64,000 bases of DNA from Takakia lepidozioides (taxonomy: Eukaryota > Streptophyta > Takakiopsida > Takakiales > Takakiaceae), in the NCBI GenBank assembly GCA_030704615.1, contig CM060733.1, positions 51,954,001 to 52,018,000 of the forward strand. The letters are read 5' to 3'. How positions within the stretch are numbered: the stretch's first letter is position 1; each line of letters begins with the position of its first letter. Position numbers and translations under genes: made by a program. Shown here piece by piece: positions 25,593 through 37,628 of this stretch. Under the pieces are notes generated by a model. It was given only the letters and a program-made list of their open reading frames with translations, was not told the origin of the DNA and did no database searches.

Positions 25593-26130
25593 CACTAGAA
25601 GAAAAACGCGGAATAACCACTGGTCTTTTAACCACTATTGTCTTTTTCCACTCTATAAACCACTAGTAACCACTTGTCAGTGGTTAATCCCAATGAAATG
25701 CCACAGTGGCATCACAGACAGTGGTTGGAAGTGGTTTCAACCACTCAGTAGTCCATGTGTAATAATTTGTTTTTATTTATTATTATTTATTTGATAATAC
25801 ATTTTAATTAATAAATATAATATTCCACGTGGACAAGTGCAGTGGTAGATTGTGAGTGGTTATAGACACCTCAGTGATGGGAAGTGGTTGAAACCACTTG
25901 CTACTCCACGTGTAATAATTCAAATTTTATTTGTGATTTATGATTTGGAAATATATTTTAATTAATAAATATAACATTCCACGTGGACGGGGACAGTGCA
26001 CGTTGATCTTGAGTGGTTAAAGACACCTCATTGATTTGTACCACTTTGAGTGGTGGAGAGTGGGTGGTGAAAGATACTGCAGTAATTGGAACCACTATTT
26101 GAGTGGTTGCTCTGCAGCTGTGACAGACTT
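25593..26130. mobile_element. CACTA-type terminus with an AGTGGTT/AACCACT palindrome array
   Basis: The element begins CACTAGAAGAAAAACGCGG directly after the broken gypsy frame. For the next 530 bases there are many copies of agtggtt and aaccact, several paired as palindromes (for example gaagtggtttcaaccactc near 25730 and gtggttgaaaccactt near 25885). CACTA elements carry such subterminal repeats as transposase-binding sites. The opposite terminus with matching ends was not found, so its size is unknown. Confidence 0.6.
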
Positions 26131-26953
26131 TGAAAAACAGACAAGTGGCCAGACCATTGTGGGATGATGCTATTGAACAAATGGTTCCAACAATAAAAAG
26201 AAAGAAAGTATGACGCCTCCCGAAGGAAGCGTAACTTATGGAGTCACTCCAAAGGGCTACTGCCTTCCGCTATGAAGATTGACACCTTCATGACATACCA
26301 GACCGTGGTTTCAACCAACAACCACATCCAACGTGGTATGTACCCATTACCACTGGGCTACATGCTGGTTGTCTTCCAACAATAAACTTTATTCTAAATC
26401 TGAAACATATTCATCACCCTCTGAATCACTTTGCTCAACTGGAATAGCGGTTGGTTGCACAAATGTCGCTTGAATGGTAGCCAACATAGCCAGGTCTTCT
26501 TTATTTAGAGCCGTGGCACCATCTAATGACCTAGATATTGGCTGATCTGATGAGGTAGACGTCGATTGGCACGCCACTCATCACCACATGTCTCTCTGTT
26601 TGCTGTGAACTGTGCCTTCTCTGTTGCATACTTTTTGTCACAAAATGGCAACAAGAATGACACATGTTAGCAATGAAGTATTGCATTATTTAGCAAAAAA
26701 TACCTAGCATGAATGATACTTTGACAACCACTGTTTCAAACCACTGGAGGAGTGAGCAGAATTACTTGTAAATGAACATGCTCTTCCAACAAGTTACTCA
26801 CTCAGACATTCCGTTACTACAGCATTGGTTATAATCAGGATGAACCACTGACATTTGTGACTTTGTGGGTGGTTTGATTACACTGGTGACAGTCAGAATT
26901 GAAAATTGAACTTGATATGAATAAGGTGCAATGAAAAGAAGTACTCACTGCAC
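26131..26953. other. Non-coding transposon interior, one short acidic ORF
   Basis: Mostly A/T-rich sequence with no motif. A minus-strand frame (26389-26577) encodes a Ser/Asp-rich peptide ending VEQSDSEGDEYVSDLE, plausibly the end of a CACTA accessory ORF. Confidence 0.35.
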
Positions 26954-27316
26954 TCAAGGAGCCATGACATTGGTATTGTTCAACACATACAAAATTTGTG
27001 CTGCATCTCTCCCAGCTCCAGTCATGTCCCGCTTTTTGCCGACACCTTCGAAGACCTCATCCTCAACCCCTTCCTCCGCATTTGCATCCCAAGTCCGCCG
27101 TTGAGTTGCATCAAATGATTGCATATACTCAGCCATGAACCCCATGGCCTCATCAAGAACATACCATGTAGCCGTACTCCCTTCTGGCTTTGCGTAATTC
27201 CTAACGTATCCCTGAATTTCATGTAACGATCCATGGGATACATCCACCGTGAAGACACCGGATGAACAGTTTTGTTTATCTCCATGGAATACATCTATGT
27301 GCTCACTTATAACCAC
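26954..27316 (-). pseudogene. CACTA TNP2 fragment (DUF4218-like), frameshifted
   Basis: Two overlapping minus-strand frames together give the segment that follows the catalytic core in TNP2: SSRWMYPMDRYMK in one frame, then EIQGYVRNYAKPEGSTA and a FMAEYMQSF stretch in the other. The same segment occurs in the longer TNP2 copy at 31.4 kb (RWMYFFERYMKTLKGFVRQ), so the identity is firm. One base has been lost or gained between the halves. It sits inside an element that ends at 28277. Confidence 0.75.
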
Positions 27317-27366
27317 TAAAATGAATTTTTAAAAAAAAATCAAATTGCAAAAGATTTAAAAAAAAA

Positions 27367-27428
27367 CACATCGGCTGGTAAGTGTAGAGTGTGTCCCCCT
27401 GGTGGTTCAGGGTTCAAACCCGCTACAA
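27367..27428 (+). other. tRNA-like segment with B box
   Basis: The sequence cggctggtaagtgtag resembles a degenerate A box, and cagggttcaaacccg 35 bases on is a T-arm with intact B-box core. The acceptor stem is not paired. It is probably a relic of a tRNA or tRNA-derived SINE. Confidence 0.35.
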
Positions 27429-27689
27429 TATATGCATATTGTACTTTATTTCTATGATTCATCAAATATGGCTGTGGCTGGTAGTCTTTCAAGAAAGAAG
27501 GCAGAGGCAATGAATATGTTGGAGCAACACATACAGATGTGGTATCAAGAGAATTATCAAAATGAATGTCACAATCTACAAGAAGGTCCACAACAACAAG
27601 CTAAACCATAAAGAAAAACAAACACCCTACCCCAGTACCATATGAAAAAAAAAAAAAAAAAACTAAGAACCCCCAAAGGCCCTAAATCT

Positions 27690-28277
27690 AAACCTAGAAA
27701 GCCCTGTCGTCGCCTCCTGCGACCCCCACGCGTCGCAAACTGCGACGCGTTTTCTTGGATTTATCAGGCCGGGGGTCGCAAACAGCGACGGCCAACCGTC
27801 GCTAACTGCGACCTGTTTTTTTAATGGATTTGAGGCCGGGGGTCGCAAACTGTAACATGTTTTTTTGTTTTGAAAGAATAGGGCAGCCGGGCAGTTTGCG
27901 ACGCCCGGCCGTCGCAAGGGCCTTTTGCCCTTCATGCCACCATGCGACGGCCGGGCGTCGCAAGAAAGGGCTGCGATGAAAGAAATGGCAAGAAATGGTT
28001 TTTTTTTTCCGGCCGTCGCTAGAAAGGGCTGCCTTCTGCCCTTCGCTAGGGGCGACGCTTAGGCGTCGCACAAAAGGGCTACCATTTTCCCTTCATCACT
28101 TCGTGCGACGGCCAGGCGTCGCCGCCTGGCCCCAGCGCCAGGTTTCACTCCCGCGGGGTTTGGCGGCGACGGCCCGGCGTCGCAAACACGCTCCGCGGGT
28201 TGGCGTCGCACGCTCGGCGCCGCGCGGGGCGTGGGGGCGCGGCTGGCGTCGCAAACCCCCCCTCATTTGCTGTAGTG
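27690..28277. mobile_element. CACTA right end with GCGACG/CGTCGC palindrome array
   Basis: A GC-rich block holds over a dozen copies of cgtcgca and tgcgacg, often paired as palindromes (gcgacggccgggcgtcgc near 27947). It ends in a C-run and atttgctgtagtg at 28277, a CACTA terminal repeat in reverse. The same array and terminus occur in the complete element at 57805-58994. The left end of this copy is not located. The A-rich strip at 27640-27662 and its flank also occur inverted near 46.9 kb, which ties the two elements to one family. Confidence 0.75.
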
Positions 28278-28780
28278 CCAATTCCACCATGATAGACCTG
28301 AAGAATACAAATAGGTTCATTAACAAGTCAGATGACCAGCCAACGCTAGGAACTAAGATCCATAGGGACAGGACACAACATGAACTCACATTAACAGCCT
28401 ACCAAAAAATGTCAGTTTTCTGGGACAAAAAGGTTTTGACCTTTTTGGTGCACATGTGCATGCTTGTGAGTACATGCAAGTCAATATTTCATCTCCTATT
28501 CAAATACCATGAGACCATGAGACTATGAGACATTTTTCCTTCTGGCAGGTCATTAGGTATATTAAACTATCAGTTCCCTCCCCGAATGTACGAGTGAAAA
28601 AACTAACTGAAGTACCTTATGTCAAAGGAAATGTTACTCTGAGTCTCCACAAACTTTACAAGAGGTACTCTTGCTTTTGCAATGACCTGCCACAAGTTGC
28701 AAGTCACATCTTAAATCCAAATTCAGCAAAGACTGAATTTTACCGATAGCCCCAACTTCAAATGACGTCACAGGTCCAAA
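28278..28780. other. No gene recognised
   Basis: Between the CACTA terminus and a PPR relic. Short open frames only, no motif. Confidence 0.4.
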
Positions 28781-29150
28781 CTAACAGTGGCTTCCCAAGA
28801 AGAGCAACCTACTGCAGAAATACATTCCATGATCCCTCAATTTGGAGACTAGGGTATTGTTCAGAATGTCATCTGGTACAATTCCACCTCTGAAGATGTC
28901 GCCATGCACCTCTTTCCCCATTTTCAAAGCTGCCAGGGCAGTGTTCAGATTGACATTTGGCACAATTCCAGCTTTGATGATATCCCTATGCACCTCTTGC
29001 CCTTCTCCAGGGCTGCCAGGCTTACACAAGCATTGCAAATGCACACAAACACGATGTGCTTCCCCCATCATTTGCTCATAGGTCTCCAAAGCCTCCATCC
29101 CACGTCCTTGCCGTGCATACCCTGGACCAAGCTGACTCTCCCAAGAACCT
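28781..29150 (-). pseudogene. Pentatricopeptide-repeat (PPR) gene fragment
   Basis: The minus-strand frame holds two PPR-like repeats: ALETYEQM, then GEGQEVHRDIIKAGIVPNV followed by LNTAL, then KMGKEVHGDIFRGGIVPDD followed by ILNNTL. The E-VH-DI-AGI-P-V pattern is that of plant organelle RNA-processing PPR proteins of the PLS kind. The first repeat is damaged by small indels and nothing continues it on either side, so this is a gene scrap, perhaps carried or broken by the surrounding transposons. Confidence 0.65.
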
Positions 29151-29164
29151 TGTAAACATCAGCG

Positions 29165-29825
29165 AGGAATTAAGTGCGCAGCAGCGATAGGGCTTAATGG
29201 GACTTAGTGCTTGAGGGGGAAAAAAAAAGCATCGCATTGGTCCATGAGAACCACCATGGTGCAGCTAAGCGAGCAGACATTGAAACACGACCTGCTAAGA
29301 CCAAGCTGACTCTCCCAAGAACATTGTAAACATCAGGAAGAATACCAAATCATGGTACTAACAGGAGCCAAAAGCCCACATTTGCAGGATGAACAAACTT
29401 CTTCACATCCTACACTAAGAAAAAGCCACACCTTGCGATTGCGATTGTCCCACCATCGTGAAGGATCTGTAAAAGACTCATGCGAGCTCTGCTCCGTGCT
29501 GCAAATTCAGGGCCAAGTCTGATGAGAGGGCAAAACAGGCTGAAATAAGTCGAAGAAGAAGGTGCCCTCACCACATTGTCGTCGACTTTCTGTCATGACC
29601 CATGGCGGATTTGACAGACCATGAACCCAAATGGACCTCTTGTGTGTGCTGCTTGTGTCTGTAGTCAGGTAATGTCGGATTGTCCATGAGAACCACCACG
29701 GTGCAGCGAGCAGCGAGCAGAGATTGAAACGTGATCTGCTAAGACCAACCTGCACGAGGACTTAGTGTGCGCAACAGCGATAGGGCTTAGTGGGGCTAAG
29801 TGCATGAGGGGAAAAACAAACAACG
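29165..29825. repeat. Two pairs of diverged direct repeats
   Basis: A block around 29170-29220 (gcgcagcagcgatagggctt) recurs near 29765-29815, and a block at 29243-29320 (ccatgagaaccaccatggtg) recurs at 29681-29757 with scattered changes. Their order is A-B then B'-A', so this is not one simple tandem duplication. A possible CACTA-like start, CACTAAGAAAAAGCC, lies between them at 29413. Confidence 0.6.
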
Positions 29826-29890
29826 CGAGAAGTTTGAACCTGCGACCTTGCGACACGTAGGAAGAGCCCTTACCAGCACGCTACATGCAC
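29826..29890 (-). other. tRNA-derived SINE-like head
   Basis: On the minus strand the segment reads tagcgtgctggtaaggg (A-box-like) and 30 bases later caggttcaaactt (B-box core ggttcaaa). Spacing suits an RNA polymerase III internal promoter. The stems pair poorly, so it is not a functional tRNA; a tRNA-derived SINE head is the best reading. Confidence 0.4.
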
Positions 29891-30104
29891 ACATTTGAAA
29901 TTTCCCCCCAAAAGTATATATATATTGTACATACGTGATGGACAACTTTTTAAGTTTTTTAACCTTTTTATAAACCATATAAGCAACCTTTTGTTTTTTT
30001 GTTTTTTAAATAAAATTTTAAATGAAACCTCAAGCCCTTGAGGAGGGGGAAAAATTAACCCCATTATCAATCGAAGGGATGGGTCCAGTTCGGTGCGAGA
30101 ATTG

Positions 30105-33100
30105 TTATGTAGCTTTGATTTTGTGTCTAATCAACTTGAACATTATCATCCGGAGCCTCTTTATCCTCATCAAGCTGCAAGTCTTCTTGGTCATCGGAGT
30201 CATCGTCATAAAAGCCACCTCCGAATTATCCTCCACCTCGTTGTCAATGGCCGTGTCTTCGTCTCCTTCTCCAACATCCGTATCTTCTAGAGCTTCATCA
30301 TATAGGGTCCAGGATGCATTGTCCGGGGCGTCATCATCCTCTTCTACCCCCTCTACCCAACCTCCATCATCACCATCATTATGACCAGTCTCTCCGTCCA
30401 CCGCAATTGCCTCACCCCATGGAGATCCGAGACCATGATAGATACGTCTTCCTCTTGGTTGAGCATGCACAACCACCTTCCAATTCCCCCCTCTTGTTTT
30501 GTCATCAGAGAAGAAAACTTGCTCCATGTTTGAAGGCCGTGAAAAAGGCTCATCGGAGGGACGATGAGTAGGGTTGAGCCTATCTGCATTGACGCACATG
30601 AAACCACAATCATCTTGCACTAGTGTTGTGGAAGGCCCCACAAGATGTGGCTGGAACCACCTTCCCTTGAAGAGAAGAGGCCGGTTACCTTGTATACTGA
30701 AGTTGGAGTATGCTCTCAAGCTCTCCAATGTACTCAAGTTTGCTCATAGCAGGTCGTGTATCTCCCTTGCCCCACACGGAGTCTTGCCAATATGTGGCAC
30801 ATAAGCCAAAATCAAAGGTTGTTTTGCGCTTCATGTCAAGAGTACAAATGCGGAAATGACGACCGTGAACCCAAACCGCCGTGTATGAGGTCGCGAATTG
30901 AGAGGGGCCCCTTGCAATGTCTTGCACCAAATCTGAAACCACCTCTCATTAAGCAACGGCGTCATAAATTGAAGTCCGAAGCCACTGTTGGAATGAACTT
31001 ACAGGCTGCAATTCCATGGGCAAATTTTGTGAAGGAACATTCCGGCGGCCCGCTCCTCGTCGTGGGCGTCTAGTAACCGGCCTTGGATGGTTCTGCCTCC
31101 ATGCAAGCGTCTCCTCCTCTCGTTGCTGAACAAGATTATTGTATCTTGCCTCCCACTCATGTATGGATTGGGTGTTCTTCAGTATGAAGTCATGCGCTTG
31201 CTCAATCACCAAGGTCGGCAATTTTACCCTCTTTGATTTTTTGGGCAAAACGATGTCCTTGGTTCGTGCATCCTCATCTTCCTTCCACATCCGAGGGGAT
31301 TCCTCATCCACCCTTGTCATGTACTCCGTGCAATAGAAGATAGCTTCTTGCAACGTATACCCCTCCACCATGCTACCCTCCGGATGCGCCATTTGTCTTA
31401 CAAATCCTTTCAAAGTCTTCATATAACGCTCAAAGAAGTACATCCACCGAGAATGAATGGGGTCGGCAATCGAAGCCTCTTCCACTAAGTGCACTACCAA
31501 GTACACTTAGATGTCAAAGAAGGAGGGAGGAAGGTGCATCTCCAACATACAAATTACCTCCGCCGCCTCCTTCTTCATGCGTGGAAAATCTGCTTCTTCC
31601 AACTCTTTGGAACAAATCCACCGGAACAAGCCTCCCAATCTATAGATTGTCTCACGAACCTCGGGAGTCAATGTCCCACGTACTGCAATGGGCAAGATGT
31701 CTTGCAATAGATTGTGGTAGTCATGAGACTTCAAACCATGGACCTCGTCTTCTTCGCAGAACTTCGTACGGAGGGATGACCCATAACCAGTTGGTGTTCG
31801 GACAGCACTTATGGTGGCTATCACTTTCTTGTATTCCTCCTTTGTCCATTGCCAAGGTGCGCGCCTATACTTCCACCGTACAACACCCTTTGGGTCCACA
31901 CCATTTTGTTCGGCCCATAGATGGCGCATACGAGCCTGCTCTTCAAGTTCCTTTCTAACACCGAAAGAATCTCCTTTTGTAGCCACTCCCTTCTTTGCCG
32001 GCGTGCCATGAAGAACCCGAAAAAGGAACGAGCAGACATTCTTCTCAATATGCATGGGATCTAGAAGATGGCAAATTTTCAGGTCCTACATATAGCCCCA
32101 CCCACAAAGACTTACACAAATTTTTTTACGTGAAAGTGACAATGCAACGCATACCAAATGTGCAATATCACATGTATGCATAGGGATATTGACGGTGTTT
32201 TTGTGGAATATGAACCGCCCAATATGGCAACTCGTAGAAGATTGAAAGTCGTTTCATGCCAGGCACGTCCACTTCACCGTCCGTGCCCGCATGGGCTTCC
32301 TTCCATCGGTCCTCCCAAAACTGCCCGGACGGTGTCATAGGGGGGGGACGTACTTCCTCTTTGCCATCAAACAAGTGTTTCTCTCTTCTTCTCCATCGAT
32401 GGCTCATAGGAAGAAATTTGCGGTAGTTGGGATACATCATCTTGTGAAGATGGCGGGAGCTATGTGCATTAAGATCATCGCCACAATGCAAGCATACATT
32501 GTACCCTTTGGTGCTTAGCCCCGAGCAAACAGTTAGTCCTGTACTACACATCCCGCCACATTAGCAAAAACAAAAAGTTGTCATGTGCATGGCCCATAAT
32601 GCCATCTACCCCACTACGGTGCACAAGACTGTCGCTGCTACTTCAATCAATCCCAATCCTCATCCTCCTCCGGCATTGACAAGTGAATGTACGCGGGTTG
32701 TTCATGGGGAACATAATATACCTGGATAATCATGCATTGTCCAAAGCAAGATGCCTCTCATCTGAAAAGATTGTCCGGCCATAGGGTCAAGTGAAGAATC
32801 CAATGTCGGGACCCCCCTCCATAGCTCTTTAAGTTCATCAACAAGAGGTCGCAAGTACGTGTCCATGTTTGCCACTTGTTTTTTCCCTTTGAGACATTCA
32901 CATCATTGTTTCATGCTCCACCAATATGCAGATTATACTACAAAATGAATTACACGTCTTACTCCATGATTATGTCACTCATCAATCTTGCATCCGAATT
33001 GCGTCAAAGATCAGAAGTTTAATGTAAAGTCGAAGGCTTAAATAAACATGAAATGAGTACACTCACCTGGCACAATGGCAGCCAACATGATATGGCCTTT

Positions 33101-33337
33101 TTTAATTGAAAGATACGGAGGGATGTTGTAATTCACCATGGTCACCGGCCAAGTAGAAAGACTACATGACTGGACAGAGAATGGGTTGACCCCATCCGAG
33201 GAGAAGCCAAGGTGGACGTGTCGTGGGTCCTCCAAGAGAAAAGGCCACATCTCTTCAATATGCCTCCATGCTTCTGAATCTTGTGGCCCGCACACCTTTC
33301 CCGGGGGGCTCCGATGCGAGGAGTGTCATCTCATGAG
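30105..33337 (-). pseudogene. CACTA transposase TNP2, C-terminal two thirds
   Basis: The transposase of CACTA (En/Spm) elements. In gene order on the minus strand: 33337-33070 has SEAWRHIEEMWPFLLEDPRH and SSDGVNPF, then NYNIPPYLSIKKGHI. Exon 32880-32720 starts near DTYLRPLVDELKELW and ends at a gt donor after HDYPG. Then 32551-32168 has GLSTKGYNVCLHCGDD and FYELPYWA, and 32055-31507 begins MHIEKNVCSFLF. DUF4218-like sequence (RWMYFFERYMKTLKGFVRQ) and a DUF4216-like part (LLFKGRWFQPHL, then EQVFFSDD and NWKVVV) follow, with an acidic tail. A TGA replaces the expected Trp after LMR at about 33328, and the first part of the gene is missing here. Near-intact elsewhere, but not functional as it stands. 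Confidence 0.85.
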
Positions 33338-33620
33338 GTTTACTATTTCATGAGCAGAAACCATGAGCCATGAGCCGCATGAGCGGTGAGCCGAAGTCTA
33401 AGACATGCGGATTTCATGAGCGGACTCCTCCAAATTTGGAAATGCGGCAGATTAAACAAGCATTAAAATAATAGTTTTTTTAATTTGACCTTGCCGTTTT
33501 TGGAAGTTCCACATCCTGTAATGCGGCGAAGATATGTCGTCAATAACAAGTCCGCTCATGGTTTTTTAGATCCGCTCATGGAAATGATTGACCGTGCAAC
33601 GAGAAATCCAGTATACCACG
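33338..33620. mobile_element. MULE-type terminus with catgagc repeats
   Basis: Begins gtttactatttcatgagc right after the broken TNP2 frame and continues with repeated catgagc, ccatgagc and gcggtgagcc, and inverted copies (gctcatgg) to about 33580. Closely similar sequence starts at 50253 (gctatttcatgagccatgag), also directly against a TNP2 frame, so the two look like the two ends of one element type. Confidence 0.65.
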
Positions 33621-34218
33621 GCAAAAGGACGTCGCATACTGGCCTGTATAGAGTATTCCGCGGTTTTACATGCCTTAACATTGGAATGAAGCTGACCCTT
33701 CTGCCGCGATTGAACCAATAGAGTCTGCACCAATAGAGTCTGCAGTACTTCACAATTCTGTCATTTTCGGGTATTCGGCGGGAAAGATTTGCGACTCAAC
33801 TGGAAAATGCGGTGCCGCATTAGGGTTCACACGTGCGAAATTTCTGGGGAGTTTGGTGTTGGCGACGGTCGGCTCCCTGAAGGCTGGGTGTGACTATCTT
33901 GCTATGACGAAGGCCGCATCTACCAGTACCTACGACGTTACTTGGAAATGCGGCGCCGCATTTCCTTGCCGGGGGTCGAATGAGGAAAGCAAAGTTTGGG
34001 AGAGCAGAAAAACATGAACCCTCCAACACACAAAAATACATGCACGTGGAAACACAAGTGAATGACATAGTATTATCTTAGTTCGAGCAAAACAGGTTAC
34101 TGGTAGGCAAGACATAAGTTGGACCTTTCTGTGGCCAGAGTCAGAGCTACTTGCAGCAGTACAGTTCTACTATCCGAAAAGGATGGGCGTACCATTGTGT
34201 TGGGACCGCAAGTCAAGC
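33621..34218. other. 3' flank of the MULE gene with two palindromes of the array type
   Basis: Non-coding. Holds gaaaatgcggtgccgcatta near 33805 and ggaaatgcggcgccgcatttcc at about 33941, the same palindrome that makes the large array at 38.2-39.9 kb. This places both inside one element. Confidence 0.6.
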
Positions 34219-37200
34219 TCACTGGTCCCCTGGATCCATATTCAGAAGAGTGTGCACCTCTTGGGGGCTCAACCCTGGTGCATGTATGAAGTGATGAGTT
34301 GTGGAATTATACCGGAGTCTCTTTAGGTACATGTAGTACAGATGCTTGCAAGGGCAGTATGATGCCCCCTTGTTCGCCATGATCTGGAAGTCGGTGCAAT
34401 TGCAGGTGGGTAATTCTGAAATGGTGATGGTGTACACCTCATTGCGAATAGCTGAGCCTGCCGTGGCCATCTGATACACACGCCCGAAGCCTGGTGGGGG
34501 CACTTATGTCGAGCTCTGGATTGTACAGTTCATCCAAAGTGCATTCCCCATCCTTGTCTCGTTCACTTTTGAAGGGAGGTCGCCGCCTCTTCGGTTTCCC
34601 CCAACGGTGTGTAGGATGCTTAGAGCTGTCGGGTCCCATTGTTCTTGCTCTCACAGGGGTCGGTGGTGGAGGCTGTGGAAGAGGAAATGGTTGTCTGGGG
34701 ACGTCAGTGCGCTGCACCATCCGAAATCTTGTGGCGGTAAGGGCGTCGGCCTCAACCTGACTCAGATCGCAGCCTGGTTCCACCGGCCACACCGGGGGAG
34801 CCTCTGGCATTGTTTGTATGCCGTACTTGGGCTTTCCATACACGCAAGTCATAATGTCGTGCCTGCAGAACTAGAACTGGGTGGTTGTCGCCTCCGCAAA
34901 TTTTGCATGGACAAATCTTCCTGTTAAAAAGTAGGAGCAGGGACAGCCCCATCTGGATTCCTCCTTATCATCTCTAAACAACGTTGCCGTGTATCCACTC
35001 GAATTGCGGAACACCTGCCTCGAAACGACGGCTTTGTGCGAGCAATTCTCCACTGTGACGCAAACACAGTCGTCTCCACAATGGCTTGGCCATACTGCAT
35101 AACAGCGAGCGGAATCTGGGGCAAGCGAGCGGTGGGAATTTCTCGCACAGAATCCCCGCTTGAAGGCGATGACGATCTGGAATTTCTTGGGCTTCCACTG
35201 CTGGAAGACACATTGTGAGGCAACATGACGGGACCTCGAGGTGCTGTCCGAATGTTCCTGTCGGATCTCCAGGAATCCTCTTCGCACCCGGGTTCCTCTT
35301 CAATCCTTCGCCTCACAGGGCGAGTACGGACGTCCCCCTCTAGGCGTTCACCTCTGCGGTGCAGAGGCGTCCCTTTGATCTTCTCTCGCAATGTTGTCGC
35401 CCATTTCAGTGGATTCTTCGACCTCGAAGCTATTTGTACCAACAATTCCTCCCTGTCCGGCCCAAAGCCCCATTGTTTCCCGCTCAGGAACTTGTAGTAT
35501 GTGGCTTGCTGCATGATTGCTCGGTCGATGTCCTCCGTTGTGGCCGTCACTACGTCCACCAGATGTGCGGCAGAAGACGCTCGCCAGGAGGAGTGGACTG
35601 ATTCTGCCATATTCGTGTTCGGCATGTCCGTGTCGGAATCCGAGCACCGCTCCTACAACGACACAAACAATGGTGAGGGACCAATGGAAAGGTCCGTAAT
35701 AGAAAGATAATTGCACGAAAATGACAGCATCATACCTCTCGCATGTACTGTCCGAACTGTCGATACCGGAAATGCCACCACCCCAACCAGCTGTGCAAGG
35801 CTCCCAGATTGGTTGTCTCCACTGCACGTGACGTGTTCCACCAAGCCTCGATGATAGCAAACTTAACCTCCGCGCCATCAAATGTGGGTGCATCCTTCCA
35901 CGCCGTACAAAGGACACGGTGTTCAGCCTGGAATGAGCTAGCAACAAATTTGGTAGTGTAGTGAGATAGACTCTGCATCCAATGGAATCCACAGGATCTC
36001 TCTTTCCCCTCCATTGGAACATTGGGGTCCTCACCGTACACACGCCGCACCGCTGCCCAGTTGGCCTGAGCATTGTCTACCATGAATCCCCTGAAATTGG
36101 GCTCTGGCAATCCCGCCCTTGCCATCTGCTCGTTTATGCCCTCCCACAAATGCATCTCCGACTGTGTGTCCTCCCCTTTCATCTTGTAGATTGCAATCGT
36201 CATGAGCCTCTTGGAGTGATAGTCATAAACATGCGCACCCATAGTCACCCACTGATGGTTTGTAATTCGCTTGATGTGATCAAACATCACCCAAGCATTC
36301 GACAAGTTTCCAGTTGTCATGCGAGTGACCAAGTCGACTCCACTCTCAGGCCCACACGTCGACATTTTAAAAATGTAACAACGATCGGATTCGCTGCCTT
36401 GCCTTGGAAACCTGCTACCTTGGATGTAGTCATATCCAGTCATTCGTTTCACCTCCAGGATTGAGTGCATGTCCGACCCCCGGCCGAACTCCTGCTTGCA
36501 AGATACGATGTGATTCCGCACATTCGGACTACAAACGTTCGAGACGGACTCCAACAGGTCAAGCATCTCTTCTTCATTCAAGGGCACTCGGTCTGAACCA
36601 TCTTCAGACATGATTTTGCCAAGAGCAATCTTGTGGGCTGCCTTCAGCTGAATCTGCTTTGGTCTGGCTCCGGGGCTCAATTTCACCTCCTCTTTTATGA
36701 TGTCGTGTGCTTCCTGCACAGCCTCACGCATGTTGCCTCTCGCCAAGGGGTGGCAGTGGACCCCAACGTGTATGCAAGCTCTAGTCAAGTCCGGGAGCAA
36801 ATGGATAACGTAATATTGCTTGGCTCTACACATGGACATGCACGTCGGTGGTTCTTTGCAATGTGCGCACTTGAAAGTACCCGCAGGAGCTTGGCTGGAG
36901 ACAATGAATGGATGATGGGTTGTGCCAGTCCAATCCGTCTCGTTTCTCCGCCCTCCTTTGGAAAGAAAGTGGAAGCAGGCGGGATTGAGGCACCTCAGCT
37001 TCCCCGCACAGAGGACGTATCGTACACGAACACCATCAGCAATTTTCGTGCTACTGGTCTTCGTCACACACCAGGGGTGTCCGTCATGCTTTCGATCCAT
37101 GTCTGTTAACATCCCTGAGGCTTTGTTTGAGGAAGTAACGGGTGGAAACTCGAAGATGACATTGCCATCAACTTTGGGAGGCAGATACGTTACCTTCCTG

Positions 37201-37628
37201 ACTGGAAATTTGGCATAGTCGAGAGCAGCCAGCTCGGAGCGAGAACCATCGAGGTGATGTTGCCGTAGGAGCTGCACAATGGACCGGGTTGGAGTTATGC
37301 TCGAGGGTACATGCGTAGCACCTGCAGAGTCGTCCATGTCGGATTTGAACGACCGTGTGGAGGACATGGGGACCTCAATGCACTCATCTTCCTCGTCGGC
37401 TATGTCGAATACGTCCACACGAGAAGCTATGGAGGGTCTTGACGGTCCAGGTCGGGAATGATTATCGTTGCATACCTCTCTGTTGGCAGTGGCCGCCTGT
37501 CGGTTTCCGGACTCCTTTGTGGATGGTGTGGGCAGCGACTGATTCGGAAAGGGAATGGGCATTCCCACAGCTCGGTACAAGATGGTGTCTGATGGGGGGT
37601 ACGTGCCATTCGATTCCGCAACCTCCAT
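34219..37628 (-). CDS. Mutator-like (MULE) transposase with zinc domain and SWIM finger
   Basis: A 632-codon exon runs 37628-35736 and splices (gt at 35735, ag at 35653) in phase to 35652-34924. Early in the exon is a Cys/His module (CAGKLRCLNPACFHF, then FKCAHCKEPPTC and an HVGVHCHP end) like WRKY/GCM-type DNA-binding domains of MULEs. The DDE-type core follows, with FRGFMVDNAQANWAAVRRVY carrying one acidic residue and CGFHWMQSLSHY after it. Exon 2 opens with DMPNTNMAESVHSSW. A SWIM zinc finger (CNC, then YCPCKH) is encoded at 34503-34219. The joins between 34924 and 34503 are not resolved. The long open frame suggests recent activity. An extra 5' segment up to 38046 may belong to it. Confidence 0.75.

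Noticed and set aside
25593-28277. 25593 and 28277 as two ends of the same CACTA element
   Set aside because: Terminal sequences differ beyond the first five bases, the subterminal arrays are unrelated, and the flanking triplets (gct, cca) do not match.
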